From: Phaeospirillum sp.
Lineage (GTDB): Bacteria > Pseudomonadota > Alphaproteobacteria > Rhodospirillales > Magnetospirillaceae
DNA: 64,000 bases
Reading direction: 5' to 3'
Assembly (NCBI GenBank): GCA_030651575.1
Contig: JAUSFB010000045.1
Coordinates: 88,451-152,450 of the forward strand
Below, piece after piece: positions 42,144 through 49,332 of this stretch. The notes beneath the pieces were generated by a model that was given only the letters and a program-made list of their open reading frames with translations, made no database searches and was not told the origin of the DNA. Each line of letters opens with the position of its first letter. The first letter of the stretch is position 1. A program made the position numbers and the translations under genes.

Positions 42144-42200
42144 ATGTGCCTAGAGGGCGTTGACATTCATTTGGACCAAATGAATGTCAACGCCCTCTAG
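42144..42200 (+). CDS. Very short frame running into a palindrome
   Basis: AGGAGG lies four bases before ATG 42144. The frame begins MCLEGVDIHLDQ and stops in the last codon of the palindrome. The strong ribosome site suggests it was once the start of a longer gene that the palindrome now truncates. Confidence 0.3.
   Translation: MCLEGVDIHLDQMNVNAL
42150..42200. repeat. 51-bp perfect palindrome bounded by CTAG
   Basis: Two 25-base arms, beginning CTAGAGGGCGTTGACATTCA and mirrored exactly on the other side of a single central A at 42175. Both ends are CTAG, a target used by some insertion sequences. It supplies the stop codon of the minus-strand gene (42197-42199) and of the short plus-strand frame. 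It may be a minimal miniature transposable element or two fused insertion-sequence ends. No T-run follows, so a pure terminator role is less likely. Confidence 0.85.
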
Positions 42201-43291
42201 TGGCAGTAGAGAAACTGGCTGCCATAATAGGCAACCTGTCTGGCACCGGCAGTGTAGGTGTCGGACGCGGTTTGCCTGACTTCTCCGAACTTGGCGAGGC
42301 GGCTTAGGCGTTCAGCCTTGGAAAGGCCAGGAGTACAAGGATCGGGGGTATCCGTAACAGGCTTAGGGGTAGTTGCCTGGGGCTTCTGTGGGGTGACCTT
42401 GGGGTCGACAGTCCACTCTATCGCAGCCAAGTCAAACCGCTTGTAGTCTGAAAGGGGAAAATGTTCCTTGTACTGGTACGAGAGCCCTGTTGCGCTGTTG
42501 CCTCCCCAAATGATTGTAAACTGTTTTATTGGAATGGTCTTCTCGTAAATCTTAAAGCCGTCTTTGTCGGAGAAATTCAGCAAAAAAGTCCCGTACTCCT
42601 TGTTCGCAGGGTGCTCCAGATACTGGGGGTGGCCTGCTGCCCTGACCGAGGTGTACATGTAGCCGTTGACAAGCTTGGTCTCGATGAAGAACTCCAGGTC
42701 CAGGGGCTTCTTTAGATCGACTGTCCTGCGGGAGACCGCCTCGAATGGGGCTGTCTCCATGCGATCCTGATCCTTCTGCCGATCCTCGAAGAACTTATAG
42801 CCGCCAGCGATCACAGCAACGGTCGCGATCAGCGCCAAAGACATGGCAAGCGCAAGCTTGAGTGCTCCCTGCAGAAACGCTTTCATCAGCCCCTTCCGCC
42901 AGCCATTGGCGGCCAGATCACGCCGGGACTGGCACACAACCCCCGCTCCGGCTGCACAATGCAGCACCCGCCCACCATCCACCTCCAACCACACCCCCAC
43001 ATGGATGGGATAGCGGGCGGTCCGCATCATCACCCCATCGCCCTCCCGATACGCGGTCACCGGCTGCCAGCGCCCACGCTCCTGGTGATCGCGGAACAGC
43101 CGCGCCAGCACCAGCAGGTCGTCGGCATAGGGCACCATTGGGGTCGCGACCCCGAAATGGACCTGCTGGACGTGGCGGAAGAAGCTCCAGCAGTTCCATG
43201 CGTCCGGTCCCTGGCCGTGCTTCGACCAGGGCTGGCCGATATAGGGATTGGCCCAGTGGGCGGAAATCGCCTGGAATGGCTTGCTTACCAC
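42197..43291 (-). CDS. NlpC/P60-like tail peptidase fused to a membrane protein
   Basis: A 364-residue protein. The first 135 residues resemble phage tail NlpC/P60 peptidases: ANPYIGQPWSKHGQG, AWNCWSFFRHVQQVHFG with the candidate nucleophile Cys, and ARYPIHVGVWLEVDGGRVLH with a candidate His. It then continues without break into a transmembrane helix (LALAMSLALIATVAVIAGGY) and an unrelated 190-residue soluble domain (DLEFFIETKLVNGYMYTSVR, LLNFSDKDGFKIYEKTIPIK). GTG 43291 has CGGAG upstream; the open frame to 43435 overlaps the antitoxin gene. The fusion looks secondary. Its stop lies in the palindrome. Confidence 0.65.
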   Translation of the reverse strand: MVSKPFQAISAHWANPYIGQPWSKHGQGPDAWNCWSFFRHVQQVHFGVATPMVPYADDLLVLARLFRDHQERGRWQPVTAYREGDGVMMRTARYPIHVGVWLEVDGGRVLHCAAGAGVVCQSRRDLAANGWRKGLMKAFLQGALKLALAMSLALIATVAVIAGGYKFFEDRQKDQDRMETAPFEAVSRRTVDLKKPLDLEFFIETKLVNGYMYTSVRAAGHPQYLEHPANKEYGTFLLNFSDKDGFKIYEKTIPIKQFTIIWGGNSATGLSYQYKEHFPLSDYKRFDLAAIEWTVDPKVTPQKPQATTPKPVTDTPDPCTPGLSKAERLSRLAKFGEVRQTASDTYTAGARQVAYYGSQFLYCH

Positions 43292-43309
43292 GGCCAATGC
43301 TCCGATATT

Positions 43310-43321
43310 CTTACTGGTAAG
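43310..43321. promoter_or_regulatory. Candidate antitoxin operator
   Basis: The inverted repeat CTTAC-TG-GTAAG lies 22 bp before the antitoxin ATG, beside a possible TTGCTT / ATATTC promoter pair (18-bp spacer). AbrB-type antitoxins usually repress their own promoter. Confidence 0.4.
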
Positions 43322-43343
43322 GAATTTGGAAAGGTCATTCCCG

Positions 43344-43568
43344 ATGGAACTGGCGAGGATTACGTCGAAGGGGCAGATGACTATCCCTAAGCGGGTGCGC
43401 GAGGCCGCCCATCTGGCGGCGGGAGATACCGTCACCTTCGTGGTCGATGACGATCAGGTTCTGATCCGTAAGGTCGCGCCAGGCGGCGACGAGTACCTTC
43501 GCGCCATCCAGGGAACACTCGGCGAGTGGAATAGCCCCGAGGACGAGGAGGCCTGGCGTGGGCTTTGA
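43344..43568 (+). CDS. AbrB/SpoVT-type antitoxin
   Basis: A 74-residue protein with the swapped-hairpin AbrB domain: MELARITSKGQMTIPKRVRE, then AAGDTVTFVVDDDQVLIRKV. The C-terminal tail (LGEWNSPEDEEAWRGL) is the likely toxin-binding segment. Its stop overlaps the toxin start. It neutralises the PemK-like toxin and probably represses the pair. Both genes are antisense to the surrounding phage tail genes, so this pair was inserted there. Confidence 0.88.
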   Translation: MELARITSKGQMTIPKRVREAAHLAAGDTVTFVVDDDQVLIRKVAPGGDEYLRAIQGTLGEWNSPEDEEAWRGL

Positions 43569-43896
43569 GCCGTTCGACGTGGTGGTGGTGCCGTTTCCCT
43601 TCACCGACAAGGTCGGAGCCAAGCGGCGTCCAGCCCTGGTTGTTTCGACCTCGGCGTTCAATGACCAGCATGATCAGGTCGTGCTTGCCATGATCACGAC
43701 GGCCAAGCAGAGCGACTGGCCGAGCGATGTTCACATCCGGGACTGGGACAAGGCCGGCCTGACCGCCCCCTGCCGGGTGCGGTTCAAGCTGTTCACCCTG
43801 GATAGGGATCTGATTCTGAGAAGGACGGGAACCTTGGTGGATAAGGACAAGGCTGCCGTTCAGACGGCCCTATCGACCTGTCTTGCCGTCGGCTAA
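43558..43896 (+). CDS. PemK/MazF-family toxin
   Basis: A 112-residue endoribonuclease toxin. The N-terminus FDVVVVPFPFTDKVGAKRRP and the following ALVVSTSAF match PemK/MazF, and LTAPCRVRFKLFTLDRDLIL contains the second conserved region. The start is GTG 43558, overlapping the antitoxin stop. Its stop overlaps the convergent DUF1833 gene stop. It would cleave mRNA when free of antitoxin. Confidence 0.9.
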   Translation: MGFEPFDVVVVPFPFTDKVGAKRRPALVVSTSAFNDQHDQVVLAMITTAKQSDWPSDVHIRDWDKAGLTAPCRVRFKLFTLDRDLILRRTGTLVDKDKAAVQTALSTCLAVG

Positions 43897-44519
43897 CCGC
43901 CCAGCCCCGGAAAGCAGCGCTGAGTGTAGGTGCGCCAGGGGAAGGCCTTGTTGCCGATTTGGGACATCTGGGCGCGGGCGGTGATCTGGGTGGCGGTGCA
44001 GTTGACGTGGACCAGGGTCATGGTCAGCGGTGGGTCCATCTGGGGGCCGTCGAGATCGATGTCGAGATAGGGACGGTAGGTGACCTCAATTCGAACCAGG
44101 GAGGTGGCGGCGGCTTCGAGCAGCTCCATCAGCTCGCGCCCGACATTGTCCATGGTGACGGGGAGTTCGGGCACCGGGGTCGAACTGACCTCGGGCAGTT
44201 GGAAGTCGAAGGCGAGCGCGGTGAAGGGGACCATCTGGCCGGCATTGACCGGGGCGTCGGGCTCCAGGCGAGCCACCAGCCCGACCCGACCGCGGGCCTC
44301 TTCCGTCATGGCGTCCAGCAGGGCCGCCACCTCGGAGCCGCCACGGTCGCGCCAGGTGACCTCGTCCGCGTAGTTGCGCACCACCCGGACGGCGGTCGGA
44401 TTGCCGTTGTCATCCATGAAGGCGGGATGGCGCAATTCCAAGGTGTGGAGCGGAATGGCGTTGGACGGGCACGAGGCATAGGCCTCGCGGATCGCCTCTT
44501 CCAGGGCGGGATCGGGCAT
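43893..44519 (-). CDS. Phage tail protein, DUF1833 family
   Basis: A 208-residue protein recognisable as DUF1833: ALEEAIREAYASCPSNAIPL, LELRHPAFMDDNGNP, FTALAFDFQLPEVSST and SLVRIEVTYRPYLDI. In lambda-like and gene-transfer-agent-like tails, DUF1833 genes lie just before the NlpC/P60 peptidase gene, the order seen here if the antitoxin-toxin pair is removed. It starts three bases after the radical SAM gene ends, in one operon with it. Confidence 0.85.
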   Translation of the reverse strand: MPDPALEEAIREAYASCPSNAIPLHTLELRHPAFMDDNGNPTAVRVVRNYADEVTWRDRGGSEVAALLDAMTEEARGRVGLVARLEPDAPVNAGQMVPFTALAFDFQLPEVSSTPVPELPVTMDNVGRELMELLEAAATSLVRIEVTYRPYLDIDLDGPQMDPPLTMTLVHVNCTATQITARAQMSQIGNKAFPWRTYTQRCFPGLGG

Positions 44520-44522
44520 GGA

Positions 44523-45809
44523 TCAGAAATCGACGCGGGCGATGCCGGGGAAACGGATGCGCTCGCCCTCGATGCGGACTAATTCCGCCCCGGTCAGAAC
44601 ATTGAGCAGCAGAGCCAGCCGGGCGAGACCCAGGCTGAAGGCGCTGTCGCAGGCCACCCGGCGTTCCCACCCCTCGACCATCATGCAGGAGCCGCCGCAG
44701 GAGGCCAGCACCGGACAGGCATGGCATTCGGAGCGATGGTGCCAGGAGGTGCTGTGGGTGAGGCGGATGGAATCGAAGTCGTGGACGCTGCCGATCACCT
44801 TGTCCTGGTTGACGTTCTGGCAAACCAGGACCTGGCCATCCAAGGTGACGGCAAGAATTCCGGGCCGATCCATGCCGCAGGACTGACCTCGGGCATGGGA
44901 CGGAAGGCCCTTGGCCAGGGATTGGATCATAGCGGTCAGGCTGCTGAACACCAGCGAGCGGGAGAACACCGCCGGCATGCGAAATTCATCGAACAGAATC
45001 CGCCGGATCTGGCGATGTTCCGCCTCGGTCATGGGGGCGTGCATCATCCCGTTGACATCGTGGGGCGTCACCATGCCTTCCATGGCGACAGGAATGGTGT
45101 CATCACCGGTCCTGTCGATGAAGAACCGCACCAGGGCCGCCGGGCTGTAGCTGGCCATGGACAGCACCGACAGGAAGGAGAAACGGCGACCGATGCTCCG
45201 CCACAGCAGCAGGATGGCGTCCCTTGTGTCGGGATCGTCCAGTGGGTCGGGACCACGCAGGTGCTGGCCGGGTCCGTCATGGGAGATGGAAACCATGAAT
45301 CCGAGGCGGTCCAGCCATTCGACCTTTCCGGCATCCATCAGCGAGCCGTTGGTGATGATTCTGAACGTGGCATCGGGAAAACGTTGGCGCAGGGCCTCTC
45401 CCAGCGGCTTGAGGATCTTCCAGTAGACCAACGGCTCGCCGCCCCAGAACTCGATCTCCCTGGGCTCGCCCTCCAGCCATTGATTTAGGTTGGCGAGAAA
45501 AGCGTCAGCATCGTCGATCCTCTGCCGAATATCGCTGTCGCGGTCCAAGGCCTGCATGCAGTAGGCGCAGGCATAGTTGCACTTTAGGCCCAGCTGGATG
45601 CGCAGCTTTTCCACCCGTCGAATCTTCCTGGCAGTATCTCCCGGCCAGGTTGCCGGAGCGGGACAAAAGACAGCCGGTTCGGCATAGGCGAAGCCGTCGG
45701 GCAGGTGCAAGCGCTTGCCGGTGGAATCCGTCAGCCTGCCGTTGGCGACATCCCAATTCAGGGAGAACTCACCGCCATCCCGGCGCTTCATGCTCAGCCG
45801 GAACATCAC
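44523..45809 (-). CDS. Radical SAM / SPASM-domain enzyme
   Basis: A 428-residue radical S-adenosylmethionine enzyme. The 4Fe-4S motif CxxxCxxC is in LGLKCNYACAYCMQAL (about residue 75). The SAM-binding region includes IEFWGGEPLVYWKILKPLGE. The C-terminal SPASM/Twitch region carries further cysteines: GQSCGMD, VLVCQN, ECHACPVLASCGGSC and VACDSAF, enough for auxiliary clusters. Such enzymes modify proteins or peptides (for example sulfatase maturation, peptide cross-links). It overlaps the tail tube gene by four bases and is followed after three bases by DUF1833, so it belongs to the tail operon. A substrate is not identified; a tail protein is the simplest idea (inference). Confidence 0.9.
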   Translation of the reverse strand: MMFRLSMKRRDGGEFSLNWDVANGRLTDSTGKRLHLPDGFAYAEPAVFCPAPATWPGDTARKIRRVEKLRIQLGLKCNYACAYCMQALDRDSDIRQRIDDADAFLANLNQWLEGEPREIEFWGGEPLVYWKILKPLGEALRQRFPDATFRIITNGSLMDAGKVEWLDRLGFMVSISHDGPGQHLRGPDPLDDPDTRDAILLLWRSIGRRFSFLSVLSMASYSPAALVRFFIDRTGDDTIPVAMEGMVTPHDVNGMMHAPMTEAEHRQIRRILFDEFRMPAVFSRSLVFSSLTAMIQSLAKGLPSHARGQSCGMDRPGILAVTLDGQVLVCQNVNQDKVIGSVHDFDSIRLTHSTSWHHRSECHACPVLASCGGSCMMVEGWERRVACDSAFSLGLARLALLLNVLTGAELVRIEGERIRFPGIARVDF

Positions 45810-46726
45810 ATCACCACCGGGATGGTGATGTCATCGAGACCGGTGAAATACTTAAAGCCAACCTTGACCCGGACCTCGTCGCCGGGCTCCAGGCCGAGGG
45901 CGCCGATTCTGAAGTTGGCGGTTCCTCCGCTCATCTGGATCCGCCGCTTGGGCAGATATTCCATCGCCACCGGGCTCTCGGCGGCGATGGCTGCGGTCAG
46001 CGTGGTGTCGGTGCCGAAGCGGATATCCACCGAGCCTTCCGCCGTGGCCTCGGTTTCGTCGACGCCGTCGATCAGGCCGTCGGCGCGGATGGTCTCGACC
46101 CGCTCCAAATTGTTGGAGAAGGACAGTTTGCCGCCCACCACATTGGCCAGTTGGCCGCCGCCGACCCGGATGGTGCCGCTGCCCTGGCTGAACCGCTTCA
46201 GGGCGAAGGTCGCCGGGGTTGTGTCGATGGTGGTGGCGGCTTCGGTCTCACCCTGGGCGATAACGCCAATGCTCGCGTTGGCGGCGCCGGAGCGGGCCAT
46301 GTCGAAGGACAGCTTATCCAGCTTGGCTCCGCCATGGCGGAAAAACTTCGGCGTCGCCAACTGGGCATGGCCGATCTCGATGGCGAGGCTGGGCAGCGTG
46401 CCGCCCGAGGTGAAGACATGGTTGAAACTGCCGTCACCGTTATCGGCGGTGGCGGGTGCGCCGAACAGACCCTTCAGCCAGAAGCCGAGCGCCCGCACAT
46501 CCAGCGGCACGGCGATATCGCCCTCGTCCTTGATCGCCTCATAGAACGGGTCCTGGGCGTCACGGCCCTGGCCCAGCAGCGGGTCGTAGCCCAGAGGGCG
46601 CTCGGCCCCCAGGCTGGATTCCTTGAACGACAGCCGTCCATAGCCGTCGGCCGGAAGCGTGCCGTAGCTCGCCTCGAAGGCGGCCAGCAGGATGCAATCG
46701 GCGCCGTAGGCCCGAGTCTTTGCCAT
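45806..46726 (-). CDS. Phage tail tube protein
   Basis: A 306-residue major tail (tube) protein. Family-like stretches include AFEASYGTLPADGYGRLSFK, DIAVPLDVRALGFWLKGLFG, VFTSGGTLPSLAIEIGHAQL and GGKLSFSNNLERVETIRADG. The fold should be the usual beta-barrel that stacks as hexamers. The start at 46726 is ATG with GGGAACCTCC-like context only on the opposite strand; the upstream sequence AGGTTCCC is a weak ribosome site. It lies between the terminator protein and the radical SAM gene, overlapping the latter by four bases. Confidence 0.82.
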   Translation of the reverse strand: MAKTRAYGADCILLAAFEASYGTLPADGYGRLSFKESSLGAERPLGYDPLLGQGRDAQDPFYEAIKDEGDIAVPLDVRALGFWLKGLFGAPATADNGDGSFNHVFTSGGTLPSLAIEIGHAQLATPKFFRHGGAKLDKLSFDMARSGAANASIGVIAQGETEAATTIDTTPATFALKRFSQGSGTIRVGGGQLANVVGGKLSFSNNLERVETIRADGLIDGVDETEATAEGSVDIRFGTDTTLTAAIAAESPVAMEYLPKRRIQMSGGTANFRIGALGLEPGDEVRVKVGFKYFTGLDDITIPVVM

Positions 46727-46756
46727 GGGAACCTCCCATATATTAAAAGGTGTGGG

Positions 46757-47185
46757 TCAGCCCAACGGGTCGCTGGAGCCGTAATGGATGGTGACCGGCA
46801 CCGTGGCTCCCCGCAGGGCGGCGGCACCGTCGATGGCAAGGCCGGAAGTCTTGGGAGCGCCCCATTCCAGCCATTCAGCCAGACCGCCAAGGGAGCGGTC
46901 TACGGCCAGTGTGTTCCCCACCGCCATCAGCAGGGCGTCCAATGCGGCGCTGTCATTATCCTGGCCGCGCTGGATGATCACCTCGACCTCGGTCTGGTGT
47001 TCCCAGAGATAGGTGACCGGCGACAGCAGCACCTCGGGATCACCGGGATCGCCGTCGCGCAGGATGATCAGGCCACCCGCCGGGACCGTTTCGGGCAGCG
47101 GCGCTTCCCGTTTCACTGTGGCGCCGGGCACCGTTTCCAGCCGCGCCAGCAGGGCGGCAAGGATTTGTTCGCGGATGGAGGGCAT
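46757..47185 (-). CDS. Phage tail terminator-like protein
   Basis: A 142-residue protein: SIREQILAALLARLETVPGA, PAGGLIILRDGDPGDPEVLL and EHQTEVEVIIQRGQDNDS. This matches small tail-completion or terminator proteins that cap the tail tube and are encoded just before the tube gene. The ATG at 47185 fits these proteins; a longer frame to 47290 overlaps the antitoxin promoter. It is the first surviving gene of the tail operon. Confidence 0.7.
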   Translation of the reverse strand: MPSIREQILAALLARLETVPGATVKREAPLPETVPAGGLIILRDGDPGDPEVLLSPVTYLWEHQTEVEVIIQRGQDNDSAALDALLMAVGNTLAVDRSLGGLAEWLEWGAPKTSGLAIDGAAALRGATVPVTIHYGSSDPLG

Positions 47186-47279
47186 GGAAAGCGGCCTGTC
47201 GATCAGGAGGCAGACAAATTGTGCGTTGCCGTGGAAATTAATGTTTGGTATCGTTTCTGTAGCAACGACGGAGGTTACT

Positions 47280-47657
47280 GTGGCTCGCACCCAGATGGCG
47301 TCCTCCCCTCAGGCCGGTGTGACCCTTTCCAAGGCTGTCATCCGGGCAGCGGGGCTTCTTCATGTCAATCAAGCGGCCCTGGCGGACATCCTTGGTATCA
47401 GCACCGCCACCGCATCACGTCTTCATGCCGGTGGCTATGTGCTTGACCCCGGTCGCAAGAAGGAGTGGGAACTGTCGCTCCTATTCGTCCGCATGTTCCG
47501 GTCGCTCGATGCGATCCTGGGGCATAGTGAACAGGCCAAGCAGTGGCTGGATGGCGAGAACCTTGCTTTGAACGGCCGCCCGGCCGAGCTTGTTCGCACG
47601 ACCGAGGGACTGATCCGTGTCATCCATTACCTGGACGCCTATCGCGGTCGCATCTGA
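47280..47657 (+). CDS. Xre/ParS-type antitoxin (DUF2384)
   Basis: A 125-residue antitoxin. An N-terminal helix-turn-helix (LLHVNQAALADILGISTATA) precedes the Xre/MbcA/ParS toxin-binding region (LLFVRMFRSLDAILGHSEQA, then WLDGENLALNGRPAELV). The start is GTG 47280 with GGAGG upstream. It overlaps the RES-domain gene by 41 bases. It represses the pair and blocks the toxin. The short divergent gap to the tail operon (47186-47279) holds both promoters. Confidence 0.9.
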   Translation: MARTQMASSPQAGVTLSKAVIRAAGLLHVNQAALADILGISTATASRLHAGGYVLDPGRKKEWELSLLFVRMFRSLDAILGHSEQAKQWLDGENLALNGRPAELVRTTEGLIRVIHYLDAYRGRI

Positions 47658-48345
47658 AGCCGCGCCAGCCCAATTCAGCCTGTGGCGGGCCGTCGAGGCC
47701 CAACATACCGTTTCGACCATGGTGCTGGTTGACACCCTGGACGAGCAGGCCCTGCTGGAGAAACTGCTGGAAGGGTCGAAGCCCCCCTTGCCATCCGGCG
47801 CGGAAGGACTGCATTGGCTGCTGTTCACCCCGTTCCGCTATCCCCCGCCGCCGAGCGGCTCCCGATTTCGCGGACAAACCGATCCCGGCGTGTTCTACGG
47901 AGCCGACGAGGTCGAGACCGCCTGCGCCGAGCTTGGATTCTGGCGCTGGCGCTTCCTGGCGGAAAGCCCGTCGCTGGAGGCTCTCGACCCCAAGCCGCAG
48001 ACGGTGTTCAGCGTTGCCATCGATACCGTGACCATCGATCTGCGCCAGCCTCCCTTCGCCGAGAGCCGGGCACAGTGGATCGCCCCCAAGAACTATGACG
48101 CCACGCAGGCATTGGCGAATTCAGCCCGCGAAGCCCGAATCGGGGCAATCCGCTATGAATCGGTCCGGTCCCCCAACCGGGGCGGATGCGGAGCGGTCCT
48201 GTCGCCGACCGCGTTTGCCAAGCCGCAGCCCCAGGAAACGCAGACATGGTGGCTGTCGGTGACCCGCGAGAGGGTGCTATGGCAACGTGATGACGTGCTG
48301 CGCAGGGCGACATTCGAGTTCGACGCGCAGGCATTCTCGAAATAG
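47617..48345 (+). CDS. RES-domain toxin
   Basis: A 242-residue toxin of the RES family, which degrades cellular NAD. The three signature regions are present: SLWRAVEAQH with the Arg, FRGQTDPGVFYGADEVETAC with the Tyr and Glu, and GAIRYESVRSPNRGG with the Arg/Ser. The start is GTG 47617 within the antitoxin gene. It is convergent with the broken exonuclease. Confidence 0.88.
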   Translation: MSSITWTPIAVASEAAPAQFSLWRAVEAQHTVSTMVLVDTLDEQALLEKLLEGSKPPLPSGAEGLHWLLFTPFRYPPPPSGSRFRGQTDPGVFYGADEVETACAELGFWRWRFLAESPSLEALDPKPQTVFSVAIDTVTIDLRQPPFAESRAQWIAPKNYDATQALANSAREARIGAIRYESVRSPNRGGCGAVLSPTAFAKPQPQETQTWWLSVTRERVLWQRDDVLRRATFEFDAQAFSK

Positions 48346-48472
48346 CGCCGCTATCTCCAATTCCTGACGATCAGCTCCGGCAGCGCCGAAGCCCACCGCT
48401 CGGCGACGCCGTCCACGTCGAGGCGCTTCTTCAAGGAAACCTGCGGCACCAGGATGAACATCACCACACTGG

Positions 48473-48907
48473 TCATCCCGCGCCCGGAGCGAAGCGCCGA
48501 AGTGCTGCCCTTTCCCAGGTGTCGCGGTTGAGCGCCGTGAACAGCGCCGGAGCCGGCAGATCCATGTACGCCTGATAGAGGGCAAGCTGGGCGGCGTAGA
48601 CCGGCTTGGACAGCACGACGCCGCGCTTGACCACGTCCTTCCACGACGACACGCCGAGTGCCTTGTTCTCCCACAGGGCGGGATAGTCCATGGCCACCGG
48701 GCCGCCGACCAGGCAGCCGTCGATGTGGCCCTTGAAGCGGCCGTTCAGCACCGAGAAGCCGAACTGCCGTCCGTCGCGGCGCTCGGTGCGCAGGTCGAAT
48801 CCGGCCGTAGATTGCCTGGAACAACGGGTCGACGTTCGCCAACATTTCTTCGGGCAAAGGATGCCAGCGAACACCCTTCCCCTTCCGGCCCAAGTCGGTC
48901 GCACCAA
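48473..48907 (-). pseudogene. YqaJ/RecB-like phage exonuclease, frameshifted
   Basis: The readable core is FSVLNGRFKGHIDGCLVGGP and MDYPALWENKALGVSSWKD, a PD-(D/E)XK nuclease arrangement (GHIDG and ENK), then PVYAAQLALYQAYMDL. The expected N-terminal part lies in another frame upstream (ATDLGRKGKGVRWHPLPEEM, then FQAIYG), and a further frame change follows FTALNRDT, after which GMTSVVMFILVPQVSLKKRL leads to a stop at 48351. At least two frame breaks show that the gene is dead. It belongs to the same prophage debris as the tail genes. Confidence 0.6.
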
Positions 48908-49216
48908 ACCGCTTGCTCAAAATGTCCGTTCTTGGCACATGAGGCACCCTGACCTTGATTGCCGCATCGGCTTTGACCTGGGAGGCCGTTGACCGCCAAA
49001 TCCGTCCCCAGACTCCAGCCCACGCCAATAAAAACATCGGAATGGTAAACAGCCTTTCATCTCCCATCTGTTTGAAATCAAACGGGACTTTAAACCCGTA
49101 CCTTTTCCGGGCGGTCAACAGCTTCCAGAGAAAACGGGCAGGAGAGAAGAGAAAGTTGGCTAAAATTCGACGACGACAAGACCAGAAGGTCAACAGCTAC
49201 TGGCCTAAAACGGCGC

Positions 49217-49244
49217 AGAGCCTTGGACTTTCGCCCAAGGCTCT
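49217..49244 (-). terminator. Hairpin downstream of the giant gene
   Basis: Arms AGAGCCTTGG (49217-49226) and CCAAGGCTCT (49235-49244) are perfect, with an 8-base loop. It lies 89 bp after the giant gene stop on the minus strand. Only a short T-run follows, so it is a possible terminator. Confidence 0.45.
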
Positions 49245-49284
49245 ATGCGTCAGAGAATCTATTCTTTGGAAGTAATGGCGGAGG

Positions 49285-49311
49285 GGAGAAGGCTGGAGGA
49301 GAACCTTCTCC
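49285..49311 (-). terminator. Hairpin just after the giant gene stop
   Basis: Arms GGAGAAGG (49285-49292) and CCTTCTCC (49304-49311) are perfect with an 11-base loop, 22 bp beyond the stop codon of the giant gene. No T-run follows directly. Confidence 0.4.
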
Positions 49312-49332
49312 AACCAAGCCCCTCCCTTACCC

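Larger units (their letters stand above)
48908..49332. other. Gap with exonuclease debris and hairpins
   Basis: About 425 bp without a confident gene. It includes the damaged N-terminal part of the exonuclease at the left and two perfect hairpins at the right, listed separately. Open frames on both strands here are short and lack family character. Confidence 0.45.

Noticed and set aside
45650..47446. 598-codon plus frame opposite the tail genes
   Set aside because: It covers three recognisable tail and radical SAM genes in antisense and is rich in His, Gln and Gly.
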